Shown here: piece after piece, positions 45,601 to 57,710 of the stretch | Position numbering within the stretch: position 1 is the stretch's first letter | Layout: the number at the start of each line of letters is the position of its first letter | The notes under the pieces: generated by a model | Databases searched by the model: none | What the model saw: the letters and a program-made list of their open reading frames with translations, nothing else | What the model was told of the DNA's origin: nothing | Assembly: GCA_947095585.1 (NCBI GenBank) | Contig: OX352763.1 | Coordinates: forward strand, 31,235,462 to 31,299,461 | Direction of reading: 5' to 3' | DNA from: Nephrocerus scutellatus | Taxonomy: Eukaryota > Arthropoda > Insecta > Diptera > Pipunculidae | Length of the DNA: 64,000 nt | Program-made: the position numbers and the translations under genes

Positions 45601-48600
45601 TCTGCTCCTGTGCCGTGGTCAGACACGCTTGCTCCCCTCATCAAGCTACGCTACTCAACTCACCCGCTTGCAACAAAAATCCATACCGAATATGAAATTC
45701 AATTCATCAAAATCATGAAAGTTAAGTACGGTTGGCCAGCCGACGCTGCCGACAGCAACATGAAGTTGGTCTTTCGCATCATCGCAGTGGATCTGCCTGA
45801 GATGGCGGACGATATTAGGACGCTGACAAAGTCCGCTCCAGATATTGCAGCCAGCGCCAACTTCTACTGCTGCTTCGAGCTGGCACGCAAAGGCAAAATC
45901 GAAAATGCCATCAAGTTTTTCAACAGCCTGGAGGCGGATCAAAAAGCCGAATGCGCTGAGAAGATTATCAATATCATTTCGGTGAGTAAGGCACTGTAAG
46001 TGAGTGAAAAATTAAAATAATCTCCCCCTGCGTTACAGAACATTCTCGAGGATAGTAAAAGTAGCGATTCGGACACCGCTCAAGCGAATATTTTTGAATT
46101 TTTCAAACTTATTATCCAACTGTCGCCGACAACAAGTAATCAGAAGCTTTTAACGGAAATTTCTAATCGTCAAGTGCTGCGGCAGAAATTTAAATTACAT
46201 CTTGAACAACCGGAACACCTGGGGAAACATGAAGTTCGCCTGCGACTGCTGAACGAAGGTGTTGAGAATTTAATCGAACGAAGCCGCCTGCTGACCAGTA
46301 ATATCGCCGAATTCTATTGGCATGAGATATTCGCATTGACCGCAGCGCTCAGTCTGGAAAAGATCTTTGGCGTTTTGCGTATAACTCAGCGAATGAATTC
46401 GTTGGCATTGTCTTGTGTCCTGGCGTATTATACGCTCGAAATGATCGAGCCAACCCAAGAGAATTCCCAAATGTTTATCGACTTGGCACTAGTGCTGATT
46501 GTACAGCAAATAACTTCGTCCAGGAGCAGTAGTGAGTTTTAACTGAGTTTTCCTTTTATTTTTTTGTATTTGGCGGACGATTGTTTTTACTTTTCCAACG
46601 AAGAATCTTCAAACGCTCCCATAACACAACTCGATCTGCTGCCCTATCCACTGGCTTATAAACTACTCGTGCAATCGATGAACCTTGAACAGAAATACCG
46701 ATTGGAAGTCATTGAATTTCTTAAATGGATTCGAATTGTTAACAATGGATACAGTCTCAATGCAATTGCTGAACTCTACGACGACAGAATGAAGGATGTC
46801 AACCAGCAGGTAGCCAGTTTAGTTCTTTATTATTAGATTTTGAAAGAAAAAATTATTTCTTTGCAGCTCGCTAGCTGTCTGGAGCCTACAAATGGCGATT
46901 CAAATGAAATAAATGGATCGCTAGATGAGGAGAAATGCTCGCACAAGCGACAATCAATATCGGTATTTGACAAGATTATCTGTCCCACACAGGATGCAAC
47001 GAAAAGGGTATGCATATGGTGTGCTAGTTGCTCAAAGGTCTCTCAATATTCTTCTTTTCCTTTATTCTACCTGCAACAGACAACCAACAGCACCGATCAA
47101 ATGCCCATTGTAAGGTTTGTTTCGCACACAATTTTGCTAGTGATGCTCGAACTGAAACCAGAAAATACCCTCTTTGTGAAACTATTAGCGCAAACTCCTA
47201 ACATCATCCAAACGGATCTCAATGGGTACGTTAAGCTAACAAAAGTACAAAAGAACATAAATAATTAGAAGTACGCAAAATTACAGAGCACGCGAGGACT
47301 TCTTTCAATCGTTGGAGCTTCTCGTAAAAGCGAAATATCACGACACATGGTATACAGTTGCCCAATATCTTTTGCAATATCAGAAAAATGCCAACTGTTG
47401 CATTATCCATGAGGACTTTGTCGCGTTGCAGATGCGTCGTGTCTTTCGGAATATGTTGGGGCATAAGGATCCTAACTTTATAGGTAGGTAATTTTTTTGG
47501 ATCACCTGAAGCCGATGTAGGAGACAAGACAAGCGAAGCAAAATAAACACTGATCATTTTCGTTTTCTAGCTTACTTAGGTTCAGTTGTTTTTCATCGTT
47601 CCATGTGATTACTAAGGCAATTGAAATGCTCTGAGAAATTGAAAGAATTGTCAGGGGATATTGTAAATGAAAGAATAAACTGCTTAGTTGTGTCAGTCCT
47701 TGGCTATAGAATTCGCAATGATAGGGTCGCCGGTGGTTTCCCGTAGTGCTACTGGGACCTCTGTTTGCATGAGGGTTTTCTCCAAATCCAGAGCCAAGAT
47801 TGTTTTGTCATCGGCTGATTCTTCCCTATTGGAGTATATTTTTGTGGAGGTGTCTCTTTGGGACACTAAGCTACTTATTGGTGGACTCCCTTGGTGGTTC
47901 CCTGGATTTGCTGACTCCTCGTTATGGCAGTATTGTTATTATGGGGGACTTTATACCTTGGGACTTCACGCGTTACGTTCAATTTTTTTTTCTAGGCTCA
48001 GGCTCTCCATTGTTGACAGCGCCGAAGCCACCCATTTCGATTCCTCCTGTGTGAGTTTCTCCAGAATTGAATTCTTCATTGCCAGCGACCCATTGCTAAA
48101 TTATTTACCCATGGGCTAGTTCTGGGTTTCGACTGTTTCGCATCATGCGTTGATGATGGCTCTTCCATCATTGGTTAAGTTTAGAGACTATTGTGGCTTT
48201 AGTGTTGAATCTATAAGTATTAATACTGCTGAGCTTAATTTGATTTTTGATACTCGTGATCCAACCAGGCAAGTGGAGATATTTGATGCCTCCCTCTTGC
48301 CACTCTTTAACTCAAACGTTCCTCTGCGTACTAAGTCCATCCCGATTAAATGTATTCCCTTAAACTCTGAGTTTATTAGTGCACACTCTTCAAGGGGCCA
48401 GGCTTTTCGTGCCTTTAAAGAGGATCCGATTGCTTCTAGGTGGGCTGTGTACTTTAAGTACCGCAACAAGGTCATCGCGTTACTCAGAAAGTACAAGAGA
48501 AGCTTGGGCTCTCGTTTCCTTCCTGTAAACCTTCCACCCACTCTTCTTTGGCGCAGAATTAAGAGTCTTGGCGTCATGGAAGGTCCTGATGTTGATTTGC

Positions 48601-51600
48601 ATTAGCTCTCTCCCGACACTGTCAATGCTCACTTTATGTCTCATCAACAAAGCTCTGTTCCTATCGTCTCTCAGATTCATGATCGTTATTTATTTTCATT
48701 TCGTTGCGTGTCGCTTGAGGAGATGTGCCTGTCTATAGAGTCAATTAAATCCAATGCTGTTGGTTTGTATGCAATCCATTTAAAATTCATTAAGTTTGTA
48801 TTCCCCCCATTTCTCATTACATTATTCACATTGTTAACCCAGTGTTAACTACCTCCATTGTTCCTACTAGCTGGAAGACCGCTCGTGTGATTCCCATCCC
48901 CTAAAAAACGTAATGCTGCTGAGCTGAATAATCTTAGGCCAATCATGTAGTATTCTTCCTTTTCTCTCTAAGGTCTGCGAACGACTGGTTAAAGACCAAC
49001 TTATGGCTCACTTGGGGGCCGGCTCCCTCAACACTCTCCAGAGTGGATTAAGAAAGCTACATAGCACCACTGCCACAATTATTGACATCTCTGACAGGAT
49101 TCATATCAATATGGACCAATCTAGGGTTTCCGTCTTTCTCCTTTTGGATTTAAGTAAAGCCTTCGACAGCGTGGATCACAACTTGCTTTTAGCCAAACTC
49201 TCCTCTTACTTCAGTTTGTCTAGCTCAGCAGTTTCTTTGATGAGCTCCTATCTACCGGGAAGGGCTCAGTGTGTCATCATTGGTGAAAGGGATTCTTCGA
49301 TCTTTTCCTTAAGTAGAGGTGTTCCGTAGGGTACTATCTTGTGGCCCTTATTGTTTTCCGTTATTATAAAGGACCTCCCGCTTGTTCCTAGGTACTGCTT
49401 GGTTCATTTATTTGCGGACGATGTTCAGCTCGTTCTCTTTGATGGTTCCTGCCCATTGATGGCTCGCTACTCGTTGCTATGCTTTCGGGGAGTGTGTTCT
49501 GAGAAAAAGAAGAGCTATCTGCACCTCGTTTCCTGTGAACTCTCAGTAACGTCGCGATACTTCTTGTATCCTTTGCCATTGCTGTGAACATTCTGGCAGC
49601 CACTGGCTTAGTGGATACTTTCCAGCTATAGTTTCTGTAACTTCTGTGCTTGGTTCTTCTTACTTTGGTATTATAGGAAATGAAGGATTTCATATTGCTG
49701 CCAATTGCTTCTTCTCTTAGCAGTTTTGAAGAGTTTCCTCACCCGTTTTCGAAGGATTGGCAACTAGTTGCTCCATCATGGAACTTATCGTCCGTCTTGG
49801 GCGACCTTACTAGAGACAGTTATAGGTTATACTCACTTCTTCACACAACACATTCCAGCTCATTTATGCACTTGGACAACAAAAATAGTGTCACATGTTC
49901 CAGATTACAGCTCAAATTAGTTCTGGACACTTCGCTAGGGCTACTGCATCAGCTGTTTTTGCTTTCTTTTATTGGAACAGCTGACTCTTTGTAACTTTAG
50001 CCCCCACTCTAACGATACGATAACGATAACGAACGATACGCCGCTATGGTATAGTATGTATAGTTTATGGTATATAGATGTATGGTATGTAAAATAGCTA
50101 TGGTATATTGGACAACAACCATGACTAGTATAAGTTCTTGAAAAGAACAGCTTTGTCTATCCAGGGCTTAGACAATCCAAGAGACTAATTAAGTCATATT
50201 TCTATAAGGAAGTATTTCCTTTGGGCAAGGAACATTAAGGAATGTATGTAGGCTTTTTGATAGACCATTAATGCCTAAGATACCATCTCTATTATCTCTG
50301 CCAAGAACTGGCATCGAGCACGGAGCACGTAATCTGTCTTTGTCTGATTAAGACGAAGCATCCTCTACTGAAAAATTTTTACTCCAGTAGACCTAAACAA
50401 TTCAAGCACAGAAGTGACGCATTGACTTTCATTAGGAAGCAAAAAGATGATGCTCTCACTGGGCAAAAACAACGTCAAGGCCCATTTCAACATTTTTGAA
50501 AAAATGCTTTATTCCTCACGGACTCTGTTCTTCTGCTCTCGCCCTTAGATCTCTTCGCCATGTTAATAAATGAAAAGCATCCAAATGTTCTATTGGACGA
50601 TCTTACCGCCGAAATGAAGAATTATCAGCAGAAGATCAATGTACTTATATTGTCCGAGATGTACAATACACATATCGATGATTTGGCTCGTGTGGAATCG
50701 AGTAAATGGAGGTGAGTAACCACTCTGTCGATTTGATGATGACTTCCTTTTATATTTTTCCTGTGTTGTTGTAGTCGCATCAAGCATTTCTATTACATGG
50801 AATTCTGTAAACAGGACGCCAACATTAAGGGCAAAATTGATGTCGACCTCATCAGTATGAATGAACTGATGAACAAGTTTCGCAATAAGCTGCTGGATGT
50901 ACGTTTGCTGGAGAGACTGAGCAAAGATTTTGACTGGGACTTTCAGCAGACATTAATATCACAGGTAAAGGATACGTTTGGAGGTTTTCTGAGACTCGCC
51001 TAGTGACTTTTTCTTTATGTTTGTAGGTTATAGCTGTGCTGAATGCTCAAGAACCATCCTTCGAGATCAAAACCGACTCATTCGGTAATGAGGAGCTTGT
51101 CATGCTTAGTTCGGTGGACAAAATCAAAGGTTTATGTCAACCATACATCAATGAGATCAAAAACACTGAGTTGTTTGCGTCCAAGCTGTTGCAGTTCATC
51201 TCTGAGGTTGAATAAAAATCATCCAATACTTCCACTCTACTCACCCTCCCACACTTTCAGATCAATTTATATTTTTACGAATTGTATCTGTGCGTTATTG
51301 AAATTCTTTCGTACATCGATGCTATGCCCAAGCCGATGCAATTGTGGACAAATATTTTGCACTTTCTAAAGCACAAAATGATTTCGAAACGTCGCAATCG
51401 TCCTGGACAGACGGAGACCGATTGGTGGCTTCAATCGCAATCGGAAATTGGTGTTTTGCCAAAACTCGCAAAGTATCGTTTGCCATTTATGCCAATTGTC
51501 CAGGAGCCGCTGAAGGAAATATTAGGTTTGCACCTTTCATCTGCTGCTGGAAGATTTCTCATTCGATTTCTGGTTTCTTCATGCCCCTATTAGATAACGA

Positions 51601-53491
51601 ATTATGCGTTGACAATTGCGAGAGCTGGTTCCCATTGATACAGATGCATACCCTACTCAAGGGAACATCGGAAACGACAGAAATTCAAAAAATGCAGGAT
51701 TACTTCTGCATGTCAGCGGTGAAGAACTCCGTTACAGAGTATAAAGCGAGAAATGATTCGGACACGTGGCATCTGCAGCCAACAAATAACGCCTTTTTGA
51801 AGTCGGTAAGTGATCGGTCAATCGGTAGCCAGTCGATATGTCATCTCACTAACACTTTTTTCTGATACAGGTTATTCGCCTGGTGCAGCTAGTAGCCAGC
51901 TCTTCAAAAGCTCTAATGATATTGTACTTTGTATCGAATTACGCTCCCGATGGTGCCGATCTGGTCGAAGCTTCCCATGAGTGCTACAAATACGCCCACG
52001 AACATGAAAAGGAATATGACACACAGGACAAAGTTCAGGAGATTCTTGTAAAGATTAAAAGAAAATATCCAATTTTGAAGACGCAACATCTTCTTCATGT
52101 TTACGGTTTGGTGGAGGATAAGTTAATGCAACTTGTCGAGAATCCCACCGATCTCATTTATAGTCTGTATCATCATGAGATCATTCTCAAGTCCGCCAAG
52201 CCCGATATCAATACGGTGGTGCGGGAAATTGCCGAACTGCATAGAATCGACATTGATGTGTTGCAATTTAATTTGCTGGAAAAGTGGCTGTCCAATTCGA
52301 CTGGGTCGGATGATACAAACAACCTGGAGGAGACCTTCTTCGAGGATGCCAATGTGTCGATTAGCAATAACATCGAGACGAACAGCGCTGAAAATGTCAT
52401 GAGGTGAGAGTGATGCCATAAATATTTTCAATCTGTTATTTTCATTCGATTTTCCTTAGAGCGTATTACATCCTTAATAGTTGGGATGATGAAAAGGCAA
52501 TGACATACCTTGTTGGCAGTATATTCCCAGCCGATGGGTAAGTCCAAACTGCTCTCCACACACATAACAACACAACTTACCTTTCTAACTATGCTTCCGT
52601 TGCATCCCGCTCGCCAATTCAGTGCCGTCAACACTTGCAAACAATTGCAAATGTACGAATGTTTCTCCCAATTGAATGATGGCAGCACCCACTTTAGCGG
52701 TGTACTAAATCAACGCAAGTACATTACCATCAAGTGTGTGCACGAGCTGAAGCAACTCGGCTATAATTTCAGTTTGGAAAAATTTGCTGATTACAATAAA
52801 ATTGACATTCTGAAGAAAATCTGGCAACAACATGCCGAAAATAGTTCAACTCTTGAGATAATTGCCAACATTTGTCTGGGCTTCGATATTTATTTGCCCA
52901 AAATATGGAATGGCATCCTGAAGCGGATGGCAATGTTCCAAATGGTACGCCAGTTAAATGCTTTGGTTGATGTGCTGTCGTGTAAGCCGGAATTGTTGCA
53001 CATTGATGGTCTTGCAATTGCCTGGGAATGTGTACTGAAAGCACCCTTCAAGAAGGCCAACCGAACGAAATCTTTTGAACAGGAGGAGACCCTTATTAAG
53101 ACGCTCTTCCGGTTGCAGGTGGGTTGGGTGGTGACATCAGACAATTTCAATTATCTATTGTACGATCCTGTAGAGCTGCCCGCTGGTGGATAAACTGAAT
53201 TTGTATGAAATCGCTGATGATTGTGTGCGCTTAGAACGTGCGCATATGGGCGCGATTATGATCGCATTCAGTGGGAACGACGAGGAACGGCAAAAAATAA
53301 AAACGGTTCGTAATTCCGAGCATAGCTCTGTTTTTGTTCTATATTTTAATTGTGTATTATGTATTGCATTTTACTTTTAGTTAATTGGAAAGCGTAAAGA
53401 CGAGAAACTCCGAAAAGAGATTATGCAGCTGGAGGAATCTGGAATTCTTTCAAGCATTCTCAATTATGTACTCAAGGAACTGCATCTATAA
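42673..53491 (+). CDS. rod: Rough deal (Rod/KNTC1), kinetochore RZZ subunit, 27 exons
   Basis: Rod, with Zw10 and Zwilch, forms the RZZ complex that brings dynein and Mad1-Mad2 to unattached kinetochores for the spindle checkpoint. Exons by eye: 42673-42768, 42839-43071, 43140-43241, 43297-43611, 43675-43886, 43946-44154, 44216-44305, 44362-44523, 44583-45040, 45100-45223, 45280-45534, 45601-45981, 46039-46531, 46604-46809, 46867-47007, 47080-47225, 47287-47483, 50549-50711, 50775-50964, 51027-51206, 51261-51525, 51594-51805, 51871-52403, 52460-52537, 52623-53118, 53174-53305, 53381-53491. They sum to 6180 nt with all phases compatible, giving 2059 residues; fly Rod is about 2090. The first 300 or so residues look like a beta-propeller (IDAIAVSNSGNVIVCGLADG). 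The helical middle has LTLIPNNTEAFNLVQWLRHF. The C-terminal part (KIWNGILKRMAMFQMVRQL) fits the KNTC1/Rod C-terminal domain. Least certain junctions are the start of exon 14 and the ends of exons 5 and 20 (weak GTTGAA donor). Assignment rests on remembered family features, not a search. Confidence 0.85.
47690..49990 (+). pseudogene. CR1/jockey-like LINE inside rod intron 17
   Basis: Same-sense insertion in the intron 47484-50548. Endonuclease scraps come first: SSADSSLLEYIFVEVSLWDT, LLTPRYGSIVIMGDFIPWDF (GDFN box), RLRLSIVDSA, FDSSC. RT follows: MDQSRVSVFLLLDLSKAFDS VDHNLLLAKL (motif A near 49140-49180), YLPGRAQCVIIG, SLSRGVP with a stop where Q is expected (49327), then PLLFSVIIKDLPLVPRYCLV and HLFADDVQLVLF (catalytic FADD near 49410). 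Many stops and frameshifts. The C-terminus is readable only in scraps to about 49990. It explains the single oversized intron in an otherwise compact gene. Confidence 0.85.
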
Positions 53492-54012
53492 AATAGTGAA
53501 ATATGTTTTTGTTTTATTTTTGCAAATAATTGTAAGTAGTTGTAATCGCTGTCACAAGTATTTACATGTAATTTGCGACTGTCGAATATTTCATAAATGT
53601 AAAAATAATCTATAAGTGAAACGTCCAAAGGGCGTGAAATTATGTAACCATCTTTGACTGTGTATAGGCGTCCCTCTTGTCCCTCTTGATATTTGTCAGT
53701 AGCCGCATGAGCATTCGCGAAGCCCGCTTCTTTGAAGTTCATCAAATTGACAACTATAGCTTTTAGTATTGAGTTGTGATGGGTGTGAGGGATCAGAAAT
53801 TAATTTTTTTTAAGCCACCACCGAAAACACGGAGTTCTTAGATTGGGAGACAAGCTCTTGCTGGAAGCCATGTGTCGGTCGTGCGTATTATGGTCTTTTT
53901 GTGTACTTTTGCAGACAGTGCAGCGGAGTGCAAAGGTGGACTGTCGTGCCGTTGGTCCTTTACCATTTTGAGACTCATTCAAAATTATCTTCACATGGTG
54001 TATATAGTCCAA
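53464..54012 (-). CDS. Candidate small gene tail-to-tail with rod (unidentified)
   Basis: On the - strand, 53745-53600 reads NFKEAGFANAHAATDKYQEG, QEGRLYTVKDGYIISRPLDV. An upstream - strand frame (54012-53800) ends in WWLKKN. A CTATAG acceptor-like site sits at the boundary near 53757, so a two-exon structure is possible. The same sequence exists in the second copy at 63690-63830, where it reads NFKEAGSANATKATEKYQEG and the same QEGRLYTVKDGYIISRPLDV, ending with a stop two codons later. Copy 1 has one extra T there and reads on. Full identity of the 20-residue stretch, with changes elsewhere, is what one expects of coding DNA but also of short divergence time. I do not recognise the family. 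The frame overlaps the rod 3' UTR. Confidence 0.35.
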
Positions 54013-54767
54013 TGCGCTTAATTTGTTTCGTCAACAGCTGCGAGCCAGAATAGTGGTTGGTTTCAAATAAATGCAAAGTTATGCTTATGACAAGGTTCCA
54101 TTTCGCATACGACAACTCTTCTAAATAACTCTTTACACTGTGAAGGATGAGTAGCTCGTATTTTGTTGTTTCAATTGGGTTTCAAGTTTAGGACTGAAAA
54201 TTCGTGCACACATACCAACATGATGGTGCACCTATAGTCACTACGGTATAAATGTTAAGAATTGGTTAAATGAAAATTATCAGAATAATTGGATTGGAAG
54301 AAATAGTCCAATTCATTGTTGCAGGCCAATGATCCCCAGATCTAACAGTATTAGATTTTTATGTATAGGAAACGATGTAGTCGCTTGTATACTCCAAAGA
54401 AATTGATACAAAAGAAGAACTTATACAACGAATGCACACAGCAGCTCAACAGATGAGGGAAGAATTACCAAAAATTGAAATAACCAAAGGCATACTTAGA
54501 TTTAATATTTGTGTGTTTTCTGAACAACATTTTTTAAACACCCTGCATCTCAAAGACTATCAAAGGATCCAATACGATTTTTTCTCAGAATGAACCAAGG
54601 AATCACCCCTTAACGAATTGGCATCCCACACCTGAACACCCTGTATAATTATGTACCTAATGTGTTCAAACGATTTAAGAGCTAATTTAAAATCTTTTGA
54701 ATGGGAGCCTGATGCAAAACTACTTTTGGAATTTTTTTTGTTTTTATTTTACTAACTAGCTGAAGTG
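54013..54767. other. Spacer with an ACACCCTGTATA-ended repeat
   Basis: 54510-54650 is an inverted relative of the repeat at 6411-6530, with TTAAACACCCTGCATCTC at one side and ACACCCTGTATAATTATG at the other. No coding exon is visible. Confidence 0.4.
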
Positions 54768-55190
54768 CCCGGCGTTGCTCGTGGCGTCATAACACACTCA
54801 TTGCCACCATCGGTCCCCATCATCACCTCTCCACGCCTTCTCCCCAATCACCATCGCCCATCACTCCATCACCCACTTACAAAAATAGACACCCACATAT
54901 AACCCAACCGCCCATTTTCTATCCTCTGACCCACTCCCCAGCCTCCACCAACGATTCCGTCCCCTTCTACCAGCCTCCACCAACGATTCCGTCCCCTTCG
55001 ACCACCCACCACACCGATTACCATTCGTCACCCCATCCCATCGCCCATTTCCTTCCCCACCGAGACCTCCACCAAAACAATCATCAACATCCCCCGTCAT
55101 CAACAGCCCCTGTTATCAACACACCACTTCCAACAAACAAACAAAAAAAAAAGAAAACGCAACAATTCTAATAAATTCATAAAAATATGC
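54768..55190 (-). mobile_element. Helitron-like end with C-rich spacer, putative
   Basis: 54768 onward reads ACTAGCTGAAGTGCCCGGCG. In reverse this is CGCCGGGCACTTCAGCTAGT, the GC-stem plus CTAG|T end described at 5398 and 13847. It is followed by about 330 bp of CCACCAxCxATTCCGTCCCC-type repeats (a 30-bp unit is duplicated at about 54945-55005) and a poly-A tract near 55143. The 5' boundary is not determined. Confidence 0.35.
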
Positions 55191-55370
55191 CATGAGTCTG
55201 ACCACTTTCAAAATATGCCTATTATGTGTTCATTATGGTATAAAACCCCTATGCAAAGATTGAACGCGATCGATTCATAAAAACATGCAATTAAAAAAAA
55301 AAAAAAAAATCGTATGGTGACCCCTTGACCTCAGAGTCTGACCACTTTCAAAATATGCCTATAAAGAATA
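55190..55370. repeat. Dispersed repeat with CATTATGGTATAAAAC block, two partial copies
   Basis: GAGTCTGACCACTTTCAAAA, TATGCCTATTATGTGTTC, CATTATGGTATAAAACCCCT, ATGCAAAGATTGAACGCGAT. The GAGTCTGACCACTTTCAAAA block is repeated at 55333-55352 after CGTATGGTGACCCCTTGACC. Relatives lie at 5098-5190 and 17395-17520. Confidence 0.55.
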
Positions 55371-55504
55371 ATGTCCTTGCATTAAGGGTGATTTTGGAAT
55401 CTAGTCATAATAATACTCCTTCATTTTTTTAAAACATTACTTATGTGAAATAATTTATTTAGTTATTACTTTGAACACAGTCACTATTGATATTATATCA
55501 ATAA

Positions 55505-57600
55505 ATTTGTGGCGTGCGAGAAAAAATGAGCAGGACGGCTGTTAAATAGCAATTGTGGTTAACCAGACGAGAGAAGCAGTATATTTTTCAATGTTACCAT
55601 AATGTTATAGATTACTGCGTTTCCATGAAACTGAATTGAGTTGGAAATGGTTGAAATTTATTTTCGTTAAATGCAAATGGCGTCATGCGTGTGTAATCAG
55701 GTTGAAACTGAGTTGAAATTTGGACAAAATAATACAAAATCTGACGTCTACTTACAAAGTAATAATAGCTGTATTTTATTTGCCGAGCGAGTTCGGAATT
55801 CGAATGTCAAAACCAGCCAAACCGCAGTCTTTCACAATTCCAAAGAAGGAATTCGACAGTACAATTGTTGTTGTTCCACGGCAAATAAAATACGGCTAAT
55901 AATCGCCATTTTAAATTTCAACTCTACTCAACCCAGGTATTTTCGTTAAGTTCAAACTGAGTTTAACGAAAACTCAACTCAACCTTGTTTCTATGAGCCC
56001 TAACCGAGGTTCAGCCTGGGTGCAACCCATGATACACAAAATAAAAAGGTATGCTGAACAATTTCGCTATCTTGTTCTCTCTTGTTAGGCTTTCTCTCCG
56101 CATCACGTCAGTGGTTCTGTTAATGTAAGTTAATTTGTATTGCATTCGCAATAAGGCAAAAACCATAATAGGTGTATACACAGGTTCCTATTTTTTACTC
56201 TAAAGTGAAACAGTGTACGGTAGAGTAAGAGCAAGTATAGTTACCCAGTGTACACACCGAATACTTTTACGCCGCGCAACATTCGCTCGGTGTACTCCGG
56301 GTAACTTTACTCGCTCGGGTTGAATAAAAGAATAGACCCTGTAATTCTCAAAGCAAGAGCTTTTGGTTTTACAGCCTTACGGTGAGCACCATAACTATAA
56401 AATGGATTTAGTTTCTTAATCCTAAATATTTTTTGGATTTACTTCGGCTTTATGCTTATGCGATTGTTGTTGTAAGCCAAGCTGGATTTGCCAAATCAAC
56501 ACAGCTAAAAACGGTATCCAGACACTTACTCGAAAAACACTTACTCGGAGAACATTTGCTCGAAAAACATTTGCTAGAAAAACATTTTTTCGAAAACTAA
56601 AAAGTCTATGTTTTCAACCTTCTAAAAACTATCGCGAGTAATTTTTGTTCGAAACGCGATTTTTTTTTTAAAAATTTTCGGTTATTAATTTTACCAACAA
56701 ATTACGTTCGAGCAAATGTTTTTCGAGAAAATGTTTTCGAGCAAATGTTTTTCTAGAAAATGTCATGGAACCGCTAAAAATAATATTCACCAGATGACCA
56801 GTGAAAGAGATAGTTATAGATTTGTCGAGCAAAGCTTAAGTTTATTTTGTGTATCATGGGTTCAACCCTTCATGGAAACGAGATAGATAATATTTTCCCT
56901 GCAGATATAAAATAACTATACCATTCGCGCAGTGCCAATCTCTTCTGGCTAACCACAACTTCAATATAACTATAGTCGGCCCGCTCACTTTGTCTCGCAC
57001 GGCTCAAATGTAAATTTTGCATTATGGTAACATTAATTTTGTTCAATGAGAAAAAAGGCATTACAGAACAGCACAAATTTGTGAATAATGTCAGATCAAG
57101 TCAGAACAGAAAATTACAGCCCTATGTCAAAAACGACTTCATTATCTATTAACGGATAGTTTATTTTAGTTTTGTCTGAGGTGTAAGAGCAATCGTGAAA
57201 TATAAATTAAAAAGGAATGGAGCTCGATTTTTTTTTTAAAATGGTATTAGAAGTGATTGATAGTGATTCGCAAAGTAGAAATAGTTTTTCAAGTGATACA
57301 AGTTCCAGCTACCCCGAGTAGAAAGCATAAAATATGCAATTACAGCTGATTTTGACACTTCTCACAAATATGTTCTGCAGAAAAACTGTGAGCAGAGTCA
57401 TTGAACAAAAAGTAAAACTGTCTCAGACAGAAATTTTTCTAATTGAACACGAAAACCCGATATTTTTTAGCTCTGAACTGTTCGGAACAACCTCATTGAA
57501 CAAAATTATTGAAAAATATACTACTTCTATCGTCTGGCTAACTACAATTTTAATTTAACAGCCGTCCTGCTCATTTTTTCTCGCACGCCACAAATGTAAA
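55505..57600. repeat. Repeat cluster with inverted copies upstream of the MATH-BTB gene
   Basis: The block GTGGCGTGCGAGAAAAAATG, AGCAGGACGGCTGTTAAAT, CCAGACGAxAGAAGxAGTAT lies at 55510-55592 (+) and, inverted, at 57505-57592. A third, more diverged inverted relative is at 56945-57035 (GGCCCGCTCACTTTGTCTCG). Between them, 55625-55645 and 55965-56005 carry GAGTTGAG-containing inverted arms of another possible MITE. The MITE at 56512-56772 is described separately. No gene is recognised within. Confidence 0.5.
56512..56772. mobile_element. MITE-like element, 261 bp, with 8-bp flanking duplication
   Basis: Direct repeats GCTAAAAA at 56504-56511 and 56773-56780 flank a segment whose ends are inverted relatives (CGGTATCCAGACA left; TGTCATGGAACC right). 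Inside each end is a run of ACATTTGCTCGAAAAAC units, three or four on the left and their reverse complements on the right, so the whole folds into a long hairpin. An 8-bp duplication fits hAT, P or Merlin superfamilies, but the tips do not settle which. It has no coding capacity. Confidence 0.65.
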
Positions 57601-57710
57601 TCGAGCGTACTTGATGTCGATGCTCGATGATGATGTGACAGCTGTAGCGGCAAAGATATTCAAATTAATTTTTTTTCGAGTCAATTTAAGGCATTTGTTT
57701 GGCGATTCTG

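Noticed and set aside
51526..51593. Reading rod straight through between exons 21 and 22
   Set aside because: The frame from exon 21 hits a stop after SSCPY. Removing 51526-51593 as a 68-bp GT-AG intron restores the frame and the 6180-nt total stays divisible by three.
57240..57558. 74-codon + frame beginning MQLQLILTLLTNMFCRKTVS
   Set aside because: Its second half is the inverted dispersed repeat shared with 55510-55592, and it has no domain.
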